Both the position numbers and the translations under genes were made by a program. The notes beneath the pieces are model-generated. The model was given only the letters and a program-made list of their open reading frames with translations, did no database searches and was not told where the DNA came from. Positions 11,901 to 25,945 of a DNA stretch of 64,000 bases are shown here, piece after piece; the stretch's first letter is position 1, and each line of letters begins with the position of its first letter. Origin of the DNA: Bugulina stolonifera. Lineage: Eukaryota > Bryozoa > Gymnolaemata > Cheilostomatida > Bugulidae. The DNA lies in assembly GCA_935421135.1 (NCBI GenBank), contig OW285189.1:15273072-15337071 (forward strand), written 5' to 3'.

Positions 11901-13639
11901 TTGTTAAAAATACATACCACTAAACTTAAAGTTGTCATCTCCTTTGATTGGCAGAGATGACCATAGATTTCAATAATGAGCTATTTTGTATATGATTTAC
12001 CATTGTTTAGTAGAATGTCTACAATTGACCCTCTATTCTGAGCAGCTGACACATGTAGTGGTGTTCTACCCAACACTGTTTTCATATTTACATCAGCACC
12101 TATAAAACAATAGAAATAGAGGCACTACATTCAAGTTACAATACATAGGAAGTAACATTGAAAAAATTACTAGATGAATAACTAACCCAGAAAATATTGT
12201 TTTCTTCATTGACTTGAAATACTTCGCAAGAACTCATCAAGTAATTAAACTTGACTAAAACAATGTTTCTATAATATGAAAACCTGATAGCAAAAATTTT
12301 CCAAAACAAATTACTCAAATAATGTTTTGACTGCTATGCTTACTAAAATTAAGGTCTTTCCGCATCCATAACTAAATGGGCCATCTGAAGTACAACATCT
12401 TATATTAGCAAGCAAGCAGACATATTTTATGTAGATATGTTTGTTACCTGAATCTACAAGAGTCTGAACAAGTTTCACATGGCCTCTGTGACATGCAACA
12501 AATAGAGCAATGAATGCTCTCTCAGCGAGCCAAGTTTGTACTCCTTTAGAATTCATGTAGTTTGCATTTGGTGTCCTATAAGTGGAGTCCTGAGTCACCC
12601 CTAGCTTAAGGACCTGACAAAATATGAAAAAATCTGATATCAACTGTTGACCAGTTTATGCTTCGACATTATATGAAGTGAAACACATAGCCTGTTAGTA
12701 GGACATACAAAAAAATATTTGTTTTTGTCCGAGTTTATTGAAACTTGGCCATTATTTCTCTTGTTACAGCTGGAAGCAATCACACAATATTGGACTTACT
12801 TCACTGATATTGTTTGTTATGACTGCGTTTATTAGTTTGACCCAAGTATGCCATATAGTCATATGAAGCTGTCCGCCTGCTACTATGTCGTTTGACTTTA
12901 TATCTGTGTGTTCTTGAAGCTCACCTATTAAAAGAAAGTAAAAACATAGTAGGAGTTGTCTTTTCACATCAGGGTCGCTCTATATGGTAAAGTTTGATCA
13001 TTAGTGTACTGCGCAACTGAAAACTTTTAGCGCTCAATTTAGCTTAGGTAACTTGTGCTAGAAGGTCTAAGACCAGACAGGGTATTTTGGTACAACGGGT
13101 GTGCATTGTATTGCATGCAATACATGGCTACCACCATGTATATCAGCATTATGGCATTAGGCATTGATAATAAACACAAGATCAGGAAAATAGAGAGATA
13201 AGGAAAGTTATTAGCCATAGCTGTCAAATGTTTTTGCAACAGTATAAATATGATACATGTACTTACATAGGATAGGCTATCAGAGCGTTTATACAATTTA
13301 AAAATTGACATGCATAACATATAACATCACCTAACATGCTACATTACATAAAAACATAACATGTGACATTGCATGACACGTACCTTCATCAAGGTAATGA
13401 ATTCGCTGGAGATTTACTGGTATTCCTGTAGCAAACTCCAAATAACTCTTTAATTCCTTGATGGTCATTGTTGATGTGACATTTTTTAAAGCAAAGGTTT
13501 CACCTGTGTCTACAAGTTTAATTGTGAGAGATATATATTTTCCTTTTGAACCAACTGAAGCAGTTGCTGTCATCATTTTCTGGCTTCTGTCCTCCTTCTT
13601 AGACTTGGCTCTGGTGGAAGTACCCCTACTACTAGGCAT
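8907..13639 (-). CDS. Ubiquitin-like/ankyrin repeat protein, ANKUB1-like
   Basis: Predicted 495-residue protein. Exons on the minus strand are 13384-13639, 12800-12924, 12448-12613, 12001-12099, 11605-11807, 11169-11271, 10852-10975, 10218-10254, 9512-9659 and 8907-9133. The phases close only with the acceptor at 9659/9660; an alternative AG seven bases upstream breaks the frame. The N-terminus is a basic leader, then a ubiquitin-like domain (about residues 35-90, containing ISLTIKLVDTGETF). Ankyrin-type repeats follow, including GRTPLHVSAAQN and two GADVN starts. The second half is highly charged and helical, with two WL/WV motifs (YDSWLAEKEK and YETWVKKQQEQK). This order matches human ANKUB1; ANKRD60 is an alternative. 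No function can be assigned from sequence. The ATG at 13639 sits just ahead of the ubiquitin-like fold; the exon may continue upstream as 5' UTR. Confidence 0.78.
9195..9320. repeat. Degenerate GCAAGTACAA-type repeat patch
   Basis: The word AAGTACAAG or close variants recurs about eight times within an intron of the ANKUB1-like gene. It resembles the AGTAC-rich patch at 35345-35740 and may be part of a related transposon. Confidence 0.45.
9977..10019. repeat. Hairpin element, AAGTTGTC family
   Basis: TGGAGTTGT at 9977-9985 is the exact inverse of ACAACTCCA at 10011-10019. It is intronic. Confidence 0.5.
11931..11963. repeat. Hairpin element, AAGTTGTC family
   Basis: GTCATCTC (11934-11941) pairs perfectly with GAGATGAC (11954-11961); the left arm begins GTTGTC like other copies. 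It is intronic. Confidence 0.5.
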
Positions 13640-15309
13640 GGCGAGAGTTTTATAACTAGTAGTACAATTGGTGTGAGTGCAATATCTCTTGTAGTCAACA
13701 GTGTAACTCCTAGATCCCTGAAAAGAAAGATACAATCATGTAAAACTTCACTGCGCATATAGGATCTAATTGATTTACTTGTATATTATATAAGATCTGA
13801 GGTGTAGCTTCGCGGGTACATCCTCTTTAGCGACTAATAACTTCTGCAGCCTGAACCTAGCAGGTTTGTAGCTTTTCATTGCTGGTTAACTGACCTAACC
13901 TCGAACCTCAACCACAGGCAAGTATTTAATGCTAACAAAAGTTCTTCACCACACCCTGCACTACATCCAAAGCAAAGCATGGTTCTGACTGCACCTTACA
14001 GGCTTTTGGCTATGGAACATGTAGTTTTAGTTGGCTACGCATATGATTGTTATCATGTAACGATTGAACAAAATACACCACTATGATTCTCCATTATTTT
14101 ATGCATAACAAAGAAATCAACAAACGATAGGTAACAATGGCAAATTGGATGTCTGATTGGAAATTGTTCAGTGTCGGCCATCTTGTTTACATTAGAAACG
14201 AGTTAAATAGTCTTCAAAAACGTTTTTTACATTATGCATTTAAAAATGTACTTTGCTTGATATTATATTAAAAATGCATGTTAAATTAAAATTGATCATA
14301 AGCAAAATTAAACGTTTTTACATAGACTTCAGTGCACACTTGACAAATGCGAAATTTCAGAGTAAAATTCAATAAGGAGACAACTCCAAATAAGAATTTT
14401 CTTGTTCACAAATATTCCATAATAAAGGTTGCTGCCTCACTACCTACTATCCTACAAATGTCTACGTAATACCATTGCCCTTTTTGTTATTGGGGAGTTC
14501 AAACAAAGAGAAAAGTGTGATGAATGTGATTACAGTATATGATGGTTTTATAATATTTGAGGATGTTATTGTGACCATAAACTATAACTATTATTACAGT
14601 GATCTCATATAGTGATATTCACACTTCAAAGATCAATATTACATGATTATATTGTACAATCTAGTTATCATTATTATTATCATTATTGACCAACCTGCCG
14701 TGCTGTGTCAAACTTCAACAATCAGAACTTTGTTAAAAATGATGATTGTTGGATGAATGGAAGATTTGTAATAATAATTTTATTATACAAAAACAATATA
14801 ATTATTGCTATTATGCTATAGCTGCCAAGTGATTTGTTTACAAACAAAACTAATATAAATCATGTGCATAATATAATAATGCAATAGTATACGATTATTT
14901 TGTTTAACTGTTTGCATGTGTAATAAATAAAGTAATCAAGTAACAGGTATCTGATTACAAAATAATATTCAATTATGCATTGCTAATGGAAATTATAAGC
15001 AGGAATTGTGCTCTGCTCTCTCACAGCAAACTTATCTACTGTAAGGAAGACTCCATATTACTAACACCTCACTATACCTCAATTACAGCAATATTCATAC
15101 CCTTGCAAGCAGATGAGAGTGGCTGCTCTATCTAGGCTAATATGGCTACTGATTTCCAGCTGCACAATCGTGTTGGCTTAGGAAAAAAGAGTGTAAAAAT
15201 TATATTACACGGAACTATAACATTAAGGAGAATTTGTTCTATTAAATTTGAAAAAATACAAAAATCTGGACTTCATTTGCACCAAAGAAATCATAGAACT
15301 AAATTCGCT
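13640..15309. other. Gene-free AT-rich region
   Basis: This lies upstream of the ANKUB1-like start and downstream of the dehydratase stop. It probably holds the ANKUB1-like 5' UTR and promoter: a possible 5' UTR exon edge is the TTTCAG/GGATC acceptor near 13716. No further coding exon is supported. Confidence 0.5.
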
Positions 15310-18130
15310 CTAAAAAGGAGTTTGACCACCAAGTATATCAATCAGCTTACTACTATCAATATTCCCACCAGATATAACGCAGACAATGTTTCCATCAGGC
15401 ACCTTGTCTGACAAAGCAGCAGCCACACTAGCAGCACCCGCACCTTCTGCCACTAAACTGTTCCTGTCAATTAAAAGTCTGATAGCCTCTGAGATTTCTT
15501 CTAATGAAACTACCACCGAGTCATCTACCAGATGAGATACATATGGCCACATCTCTTCCAGAACTTGCTTACCACCCATACCATCCACAAAACTAGATTT
15601 ATGTTCGCTGAACACCATCGGTTTACCTGTATAAATAATAACGCAAGTTCACATACTATTTCGAAGTTGTGTTCTCATTGACAAATACAACATGAGAAGA
15701 CAACCCTAGCTTTAATGACATCTAGTTTTACCTGTAGACACTTGAGTAGCATAATTATAGATACTACAGGTCTAACACAATAACGCCTCAAAAACTTAAA
15801 CTAAAATATTTTGCAGATTTGTTGCCATGGTGTAGCGGAGGTACAAATAGTTCAACATTTTATCAGATACGAATGTAAGGTAATCATGTACCTGTATCTA
15901 AAGAGAGTTTGAGTGGATACGCAGTCTCTGGTTCACATGCCAGAATCTTTACATCTGATTTACGATGCCTAGCAGCAGATGCTACTCCTGTTATTAACCC
16001 TCCAGCACCATAAGGACAGATTATAGTATTTACTCCTGGGAGTTCATCCACAATCTCTAATCCCATAGTTCCATGTCCTAAATAGATTAATATGTGCAGC
16101 GTAGAGCTTCATAACAACTTTGTGGTATGCTATGAGGGTATCTACCAGTGAATTAGTTTACTACATATAATTTACCTATCTTTGGTAAATATGTACAACT
16201 TGTTGGAGTTATTGACCCTTGTGCATGTTATATAAAATTGATCTGCTATGTGAGAAACTACAACGCCAACCACCTAAGGTGTCTTCGTGACTTCTTGGAC
16301 GGACCCTAGTCACAAATAAAAATCTCAAGATGGCTGTCCAGCCTAGGCCACAAGGGCTACTGGCCTGGGATTTCACTTGGCTGGACGAAACCATCCCTAG
16401 CTCATCAGGCACACCTGGGTTTCACGCACGAAAATGAGGACTCTGTGACGGGGAATATTTTTGCAAGTTGGCTTAAGCCTAAAATTTAAGTCACAAAGAC
16501 ACCTTTACATGCAGAAATGGTAGTGTAACTGTTTATAATAATATATGTGAGTAAAAAATCAGCTGCTCATAGCAACTTTGTCTGTTCCGAGATGCACCAG
16601 CTGTAAGAATAGCGCTGAAATGGAAAAACTAGTTAACACTGCAACTATAGCATATCAGTATTATCAGTGTGATATTCAGCTGTGAAATAATATACATTGT
16701 GAAACACAATTGTACTATTGTGTTGCATCTGAATCGCAATCAACAGGGCTGGGAGTAGATTATGAGAATAACAGCGGTCCTCCCATAAACTACTATCAGT
16801 TAGGCTGTCAACTCTCATGTTATTATAATACAATTATAATGTTATCTGTTTGATGAATTGTCCACAAGTTGTTTATCTCTCTACCATATCCTATATCAAT
16901 AGCATAACATAATAAAATGATTATGATTGCATGTTTTTCATGCTGTTATATAGCCTCCCTGCCCTCTTGACTCAGACCCTGACTGTTCCGGCCACTCAGT
17001 TCCAGCCAACTACCAACCCATCCTTCAAATACACTGACATCCTGACCTAATTCTACTATAGTACAGACTGTAGGAAAAGGGTGATGAAGATATTACTTAC
17101 TTGAAAAAGTATTCACCTGTTATAACATTAGGATCACAGGGGTGGATGAAGGTTAAATCTCCGATACCATCATAAGTTCTTGTCATGATAGCTTCCCACC
17201 ACTGACTGAATGGAGCCTTCTTCACCCTCACTCCCAGCTCTAGTATCCTAGACAGCTTAGTTTCTGGTATGTAGTCTGGCACCAATATTTCACATGGGGT
17301 GTCAAACTAAACAGATGTAAGTTATGTAAACAAGCAAAGTATTTTATAAATAGGATGAGTAAATATATACAAAAATGTACATAGCTATTAGGTTTTCCTA
17401 CAGCTGATTATTCAGATAACAGTATGCCTGACCTATATTTGCCTCCATGAAAGTAACATGTAATATAGTAGGAGTGTGGACTACAAGCTAGAAGTATGTG
17501 AATCAGTTTGCAATGTAATTTTGATATGATTAGAATGAGGAATTCCTATAACTTGTAATAATATAATAAGTAGGACTTGATCATACCAATGACTTACTTC
17601 TGTCTGAATCATCTATCAAATAATAGGAAGACAAATTTTTGATTCTTCTCCCAAACAAACACTAGTGGCCCAAATACTAAATCAGTCCTGTTTCAAACCG
17701 CTATTTCCAAGACACTCGGTTCGCTGCCAAAGAGGTCAATGGTAATGTTCTAAGGATCCTGAGTAAATTACCTGGTTAGCCATATATCCCAGACCTTGAG
17801 CAAAGTTCCCAGCACTGGCTGCACAGATTCCAGCTTTCCTCTTTGCATCACTCAGCTGACTGATTGCATAAAATGCTCCTCTCACTTTGAATGAGCCAAA
17901 CGCTTGGAGATTCTCACATTTCAAATAAATCTAAAATAAACATCTCTGTGATAAGACAATGAAAATATCCAGTGGATTAGACAGTATCGATGCTTGTAGT
18001 TGTGGCAACTTACTTTTTTATTTGGTATGTTCATGTTGAGTGAAATGAGAGGCGTCTGAATAACACGAGTACCCATCAGTCCTTCCCTCGCCTTCTGCAA
18101 CTCATCTAAAGGTATAGTCTTCTGCTCCAT
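15310..18130 (-). CDS. PLP-dependent serine/threonine dehydratase-like enzyme (fold type II)
   Basis: Predicted 322-residue cytosolic enzyme of the serine racemase/threonine ammonia-lyase family, which deaminates hydroxy-amino acids to 2-oxo acids and ammonia. Exons on the minus strand are 18014-18130, 17772-17930, 17117-17306, 15892-16077 and 15310-15626; the phases close. SFKVRGA carries the PLP Schiff-base lysine, K54. ASAGNFAQG is the substrate loop, GAGGL (179-183) the phosphate-binding loop and SGGN (303-306) the PLP ring-nitrogen contact. Internal strings such as FVDGMGGKQVLEEMWP and VAEGAGAASVAAAL look more like bacterial threonine dehydratases than vertebrate serine racemase, as judged from family memory. 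No C-terminal ACT domain is present. Whether it racemises, deaminates serine/threonine or acts on another hydroxy-amino acid cannot be told from sequence. Confidence 0.87.
15666..15704. repeat. Hairpin element, AAGTTGTC family
   Basis: GTTGTGTTCTCAT and ATGAGAAGACAAC pair at 12 of 13 positions. It is intronic in the dehydratase gene. Confidence 0.6.
16281..16505 (+). repeat. Dispersed repeat, copy 1
   Basis: About 220 bases share a collinear, clearly related sequence with 46588-46834. Shared words include GTCACAAATAAAAAT, GATGGC(T/C)GTCC, ACCATCC(C/T)TAGCTCATC and GCACGAAAATGA. It lies in an intron of the dehydratase gene. Confidence 0.8.
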
Positions 18131-20209
18131 CACATCGCCGTCAGTGTGTTACCTACAACCATCATATTAGACACTAAATATACAATAATATACTACATGT
18201 AAATACGCCATGTTACATCGATTTTCAATCCACACAATTCAACTTGGGTAAACTTTAAAAGTCACTTGTAAAATGGTATCCGTTGACATGGAACTCTTGT
18301 TAGCTGCAATGGTTAAGAAATAGCCTTAGTGTTTGCTCGTAAATGGGCAATTATGCTGTGGGGAAGCGCTTGGAAACTGACAGAGAAGACAATTCCCTAC
18401 TTCAGTTTTGGCAAATAACTCATGATGTTGTCTCATGTCTCCACTTCTGCACCTCCACTAAGTCGTATTGGGTAGATGTCAGCATATTTGTGGTACATTA
18501 GTCATTTGTGCTGGCCTACTACCAAATGCCCAAAACACTCTGTTGTAGTAGGCATGAAATTATTAAAATACTATTCAAATGTATATTATGGCTATCAATA
18601 CTAATGAAATGTCAAAGTGTAAACTCCTAAGCTACACTATTGTATTCTTATGTAATCAGAGTCAATAAAATATATTTAGATAAAATTCGATTAATTCAAC
18701 TTATGAATAGAAGTTGAATGAACCTTTATAATATTTTATAATAATCAGTCAGCAACAACTTCACTCTTGTTACTAGTCATAAAGCTGCTGCTGCTGCTGA
18801 CAGGTGTATAACACCTCTGCTTTCAATAAGTCACAGTTTTGACATAGTATTTAGTAAACATTATTACCAGGAAAGATAAGGTAAGTCTGCTCAATATGTG
18901 TAACACCTAGAACCATAGAATTCTATGGTGCATACAAAGTCTAGTATAGCAGCATGGGGTGGCATTTAATGCATAGGAATAGAAAATTGCTAGTAATGAA
19001 AATAGCTTTTGTATTTCCTAAAAGACACCACAGTTCGTTGGAACTGTATCTATTGTCGCTACATAGGCCTACATGTAGATACTATGATACATCTATTTTG
19101 ATCTAACAAGATGTTAGTTATTGGTTGTTGCAGCACACAGTGCATGACAATGACATATGAGCCTGAGTGATCCTGTCAGTATATTGGCATTGTATCTCTT
19201 TTACTAATAAAACCGTTATAATGGCCAGCTAACTGTATCAAGCCCCCATTGTTCAAAAATGTCAATAGCAAACATTTCAAATGTAAACTGTCAACCATAA
19301 ACAATCTTGGAAACAATGTAGGATTTTTGTGGAACCTTGCAGTTGGATGCAGATAGTACAATGGTTGACAAAACCAGTTACAATCTGGTTAGGGCAGTAC
19401 ATTTTTCAAGAGTTTTACTACATTAGTTGTGTAGAATATATTATAATAATGCATGTAGATAAAAAGGACTAGTAAAAATACCAAAAGTGCACATTATAGA
19501 AGTCATGTAACATCCTGTTTCCTGTGGCTATATAATGCTAATGATACATTATGACTAATAATGTTGACTAGAAATGCATTCTAATGACAGTGAGTGTGAG
19601 TCTATGGCGTGAGTAACAAAGACGTCAGCTATTCAATGACACATCAGTCAGTCAATCTGATTTATGGTTATGATAAGATAAGGTATTATCTTTGGTCTAG
19701 GTCAACCTCATCCACCCACCTACATCACATTCACCTCCCTCTAAGTAATTGATACTCAGGGGCAGTAAACTGAACACCTTTCTGATAGACAGAAATCCAG
19801 GTTTGTGGTGGGGCAATTGGATTGGGGGTGCGCTCAAAAGTAAACAAAGAAGACAACTTCTCCTACTTATATTGCTACAAGGAGCAAAAGCTATCTCAAT
19901 AATATACTCTGACTATAAAGTCAAAAAGTACACGTACTAGCAGTACTACAACAGCAGTTGAACCAATCTATATCAATAGTATTATGTAATACCTCATTAT
20001 TAGTTAGTATGCTTGCCATTACATTGGATATTCACACTGAAGAATCTCTATAATATGTCTATTATATTGTAAATACTGCAATTATTTTAGTTCCTATAAT
20101 GTACACCTAGTCCTATGTATACAGTCTGATCAATTTTACTTTCAATAGGTTAGCTACCAACATGACGGTTAGTAACTCCATATCTTACAGGTGACGCCAC
20201 CATCTCCAG
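18131..20209. other. Gene-free region
   Basis: Upstream flank shared by the divergent dehydratase and the small plus-strand gene at 20210. A short CTG run (about 18784-18798) and a direct AACCATAG/CTATGGT palindrome near 18911-18930 were noted. No coding exon is supported. Confidence 0.45.
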
Positions 20210-22381
20210 ATGGCATACCTCGCAACAGGTTTAATAAATGGGAGACCAGCAAGTCCAGTAGCTTCTTCTTCATCAAGTTCTTACGGTCTGGCCAACCTCA
20301 ACCTACCAGAACCTAGGGACCCTCATCCACAAGAATGGAGACTACCCCATGAGCACAAGATGGAAAAGCGGGAATTTTATGGAGTAAGGACTGGTACCTA
20401 CAGCCTCGGACTTACTGGTTCCATGATCCGCTTGCATAAGATAAATGTGCAGTTATGCCTTGTAGAACTAATGCCTCACTAACCCCAATTCAATCTTCTG
20501 ACATAGAAATAATTTCTTTTTACCAAAGCCCATGACCATTACATGCAAAACAAATCTCCTGCCTAAACTAAAGAAATTGCCTATTTCACTGTAAGTATAA
20601 ATTTTGCAAAGTATTTAGGCTTCCACAGGGTCAGCCTATGCTATATCAAATGAGCAATATTAATGCATACTAGACTTTCTTTAGTTTAAATTAAAATTCC
20701 TTGTTAGTAGCAAAATGCTATATACTACTACTCCTTTACTAAGCTACGCTGCAAACATAACATCAACTTATCTAGTATCTTTACATGCATATATGCACCT
20801 AGATGTATAACAATGCTGCTAACAATTAATTTGCTGTGCATTTGTTAGCCATATAAAGTAGCCCGTTCATGCAATAACTATGTACATTCTATAGGCATAA
20901 TAATGTGCTGGGAGCCCCTTTTAAGGACAAGCCCAATGCAATGCTATTATATACAGACAGCTTGTGTCGGCTTTGAATATCAATATAGTAAAACATGCTG
21001 GCCCATTTTTCTCTGTAGATAACGCTATAATAATAATAATTGATTGGTTTGTACCAAATGCAACTAAGTCAGCAGGCAACATATGCAGAGTGATAAGAGC
21101 TTTTTGTTCTATAACTATTTTTACATGAAAACCACTATTTTACGCAATTTATTAAAAAGCCTAACAACTGGGGTGTTAGGAGATTTTTTCAAGAATTCAA
21201 CATGTTTCAGTTGCTAAATTTGATTAGAAAGTTATAAGTGAAAAGAGTTTAATTTGTTCTATAACTATTTTTACATGCAAACCACTATTTTACACCTACT
21301 ACTAAAATAGCTATGTGATCAGATGTGTAGCACTCTTAAAATAAAAAAAAATATTAAAAAGCCTAACAACTGGGGTGCTAGGGGATCTTTTTCAAGAAAT
21401 TAAAATGTTTTAGTTGCTAAATTTGATAATAAAGTTTCGCTCAACTGCTGATGATTAAAAAATATTGTAATTTGGAAGTTGAAGTAATAAAGGTGGGAGT
21501 GCTTTACTCCCCATTTCCACTACAGATTGGTATCCAGTATTATGTAACTAGTATCTTTAATTTGCACTATACTCTACACACTAAACTTTAGTATACTTGT
21601 TTACGCTGTACTGTATTAGGAAGAAATTTCTAAAGTTGTGTTTATTTTTTAGACTAGAATCTAAGATTTGCTAAGCTACTCAATTAGGTTTTGCACATTC
21701 TTCATATCCTAATAAGGAGTGAGACTGCTTTTGCTTGCACACAAGCCTAATATTCATTATAGCGCTACAGCAACGATCCATCATTAGATTTGCCTATTGA
21801 GCATAGCTAGCATTCATGCAATGATTTTTAATATGCACTCTCCCAACAGGTCAGGTGGAGGTATACATTCCATGACTTTATACTAGTAATTAATTAGCAA
21901 CATTATATCTAAGCAATGCTACTGCAGTACATGTTGTGTAGATTGTAGACCATAATTGATTACAAAATTGGACATGGGGCAGTATTACATTGACCTTTGC
22001 CAGTTTCCCTGAATGTCATATTAGCCTACATGATAAAGTATATTTTGGCAATTCTTATTTGTAGAACTGGCAGTATGATGTGCAGAGTCAAATATTGAAT
22101 ATAGAAGCTAAATTGGTTAGTACATGCACTATACAAATGTACATATGTGAACGATAACCAAGACCAAAAAATTTTATTTTGTACCATAATTATTTATTTA
22201 TGGCGCTCCTAAATTGTAAAATACCAAGTAAAGCAGAATGCTCCTAATGAAATATAAATAATTGATATACCCATCCAATTTATGCATTCTCAGGCTCCAA
22301 GTTTGATGAGTTTCATGTCTTTTTTAGAATGACTCACTAAAAAAGTTTCCACCAAGCAGTATGACACGCAGCACCAGATGA
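20210..22381 (+). CDS. Predicted 92-residue protein of unknown function, three exons
   Basis: I do not recognise this gene. Exons 20210-20383, 22065-22115 and 22328-22381 all join in phase 0 with GT-AG junctions and end in TGA. The protein has a serine run (about residues 19-24), then a proline/charged segment with EPRDPHPQEWRLPHEHK. A helical stretch WQYDVQSQILNIEAKL and a basic, serine-rich end complete it. No signal peptide or membrane segment is visible. An alternative start is ATG-ACG at 20162-20167, spliced through a 42-bp intron to the AG directly before 20210, adding two residues in frame. The 1.7-kb middle intron holds a duplicated repeat and could hide another exon. The clean phase match is the main support. 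Confidence 0.5.
21103..21437 (+). repeat. Two adjacent copies of a ~150-bp repeat
   Basis: TGTTCTATAACTATTTTTACATG, an ACCACTATTTTAC block and GCCTAACAACTGGGGTG(T/C)TAGG, then TTGCTAAATTTGAT, occur in the same order at 21103-21238 and 21253-21437. The copies differ by small insertions and substitutions. Confidence 0.75.
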
Positions 22382-23712
22382 CAATCCAACTAGGTGCAAC
22401 ACCGCTAAGTAAACCCATAATCTCCACTCTCAACTATGTTCTTACCTGGACATCGGAATATCATAAGCAATCGATGGACTGAAAAACTTTGGACAACCTT
22501 TTATGATTTTCAATGCTGGCGTGCTATAATAGTTGTTACAAGATTCACATTTTTTATTTTTAGAATTATAGTAAAGGCTTCAAAGCAACAATTGAGCAAA
22601 AGTTTTCTTTACTTTACTGAAGTGTTATTTCACTATGATCATCATAGAATGATTACAAAAACTTCGCCTATCTGCAACTTCATATTATTATTGTGATAGC
22701 AACAAATATAAACGTAATTAAAACAATAAAAAATTTAATGTTGACATTTTTCATGTTCATTTTCACTGGTATCAAGTAATGGTATTCATTGCAGAACCTA
22801 TTAGCTAACCAAGATAACTTAGCATCTCACCACTTCCCCAGAGAATGCTGCAGTGAATTTGAATTTTGTTTTAATTCTAAGTCTTAGAATAAGCAAACCA
22901 ATTGATTTGATATGCCTACCCATACCAAAAGCCACAATCAATAGTTAAGTGACTTCTCCCGTACCTCGTCTTCTTCGGTATGAAAAGAAGCAGAGGTACG
23001 AGGGGTGCATCTCCAAGTCTTTTATCTTTGGTCGGCATTACTCCCAATAAATAGTTTGTCATAAATACATTGAACTTGGATTATATACTGATTATTATTA
23101 ATTGCCAACTAAAAGCTACACTTATGCAACATTAACACTACATAGTATGGCATCTCATGATTATCATTCATTCATTCATTCAATCAATCAAGAACAAATG
23201 ATTTTTTGAAAGAATTTCAATTTTCATCATCATCGCTATTATTATTATTATTATTATTGTCATTATTAATTAATTACAGCTATTATTCTGTACAAAGTAT
23301 AAGGCATTTTTTTAATATATTTAAATTTATATTAACTAACTATAACACTTGAGAAGTACATGTTGGCCTACTATAACTATAACTATAACTATTGCCATTA
23401 CATAGATGGCATGAGCTTGTGTTAGTGTACATGATATTGTTGGCAATAGGTGTAATATTGCACTGAATAGAATAAATGTCGCCTTCGAGAGATTTTACAA
23501 ACATCAAACGTTATCAACATTGCAGAGTAAAAAACAAAAATGTCGACAATAACTTATAATATTTTGAAAACAATACACACCCCTTTTGAAGCGGAAACGG
23601 AAGAAAACAAAATGATTCTCGCAGAAACTAGGTTTCGTAATATTATTGGTCAGAATTCGGTAACGTAGCGCAGTGAATTAACTTCTATGAACTAATTGGC
23701 CCAATCTACTTG
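22382..23712. other. Gene-free region upstream of actin
   Basis: It contains simple repeats (ATTC at about 23164-23182 and ATT/TTA at about 23236-23270). It also holds an imperfect hairpin with arms CGTACCTCGTCTTCTT and AAGAAGCAGAGGTACG at about 22960-23010. No coding signal was seen. Confidence 0.5.
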
Positions 23713-23722
23713 CCTTATATGG
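23713..23722 (+). promoter_or_regulatory. CArG box (SRF/MADS site) of the actin promoter
   Basis: CCTTATATGG is a perfect CC(A/T)6GG serum-response element core. It lies 27 bp upstream of the TATA box and about 125 bp upstream of the actin ATG, as in many animal actin promoters. Confidence 0.75.
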
Positions 23723-23748
23723 TAAAAGTCACCGGGAAGTAACCCTCA

Positions 23749-23756
23749 TATATAAG
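23749..23756 (+). promoter_or_regulatory. TATA box of actin gene
   Basis: TATATAAG lies about 90 bp upstream of the actin ATG. Transcription would be expected to start near 23780. Confidence 0.7.
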
Positions 23757-23828
23757 CGAAAGCCGTATCACTAAGCTGCAGTTCAGTCTCTGGCAGGTGC
23801 GTGTTTAGTTTTCTCTGTCTCACTGTAA

Positions 23829-25474
<1,646 letters not shown>

Positions 25475-25703
25475 GATGTCACCTCGATACCTGGAAACGA
25501 TTTACACAATCATAATTTCATATGGACTCGTAGCTTGTACCTAGTCATCTTTTCTAGTTACCACAATCCATTAAACAAGCAATGAAGTTTTTCGTTTTCA
25601 ACAACTCTGACTGGTCTGTGATGATAGTAAAATGGAAAACATGTATAAAATGCTCATGTATAATATTTATAACTGTTCACATTTATAGGTCGCAACATGT
25701 TCA

Positions 25704-25709
25704 AATAAA
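25704..25709 (+). terminator. Actin polyadenylation signal
   Basis: Canonical AATAAA about 230 bp after the actin stop codon. Confidence 0.7.
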
Positions 25710-25897
25710 ACGAGAAAACCTGAACTGCTATTCTTGTGTTGATTGATTTGCAGATCATTAAATCAAAATGCAAGCTGTTCCATTCATTTATTGGAAAGTT
25801 TTGTTTTGTCAGTGGATATCATAGAGGTAACTCTATGGTGGATACTCCCATAGGGGAGGTACATGTATACAAGCAGTTGAATTTTAGTATGCAAATC

Positions 25898-25945
25898 GAA
25901 GTTGTCCTCTCTTAAAATTGCCCACACCTGAGAAAGGACGACTTC
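25898..25945. repeat. Hairpin element, AAGTTGTC family
   Basis: GAAGTTGTCCTCTC and GAAAGGACGACTTC pair at 12 of 14 positions. It is intergenic. Confidence 0.6.

Noticed and set aside
16209..16412. Minus-strand open frame similar to one at 46515-46775
   Set aside because: The similarity comes from the shared dispersed non-coding repeat; the frames are not conserved as a protein.
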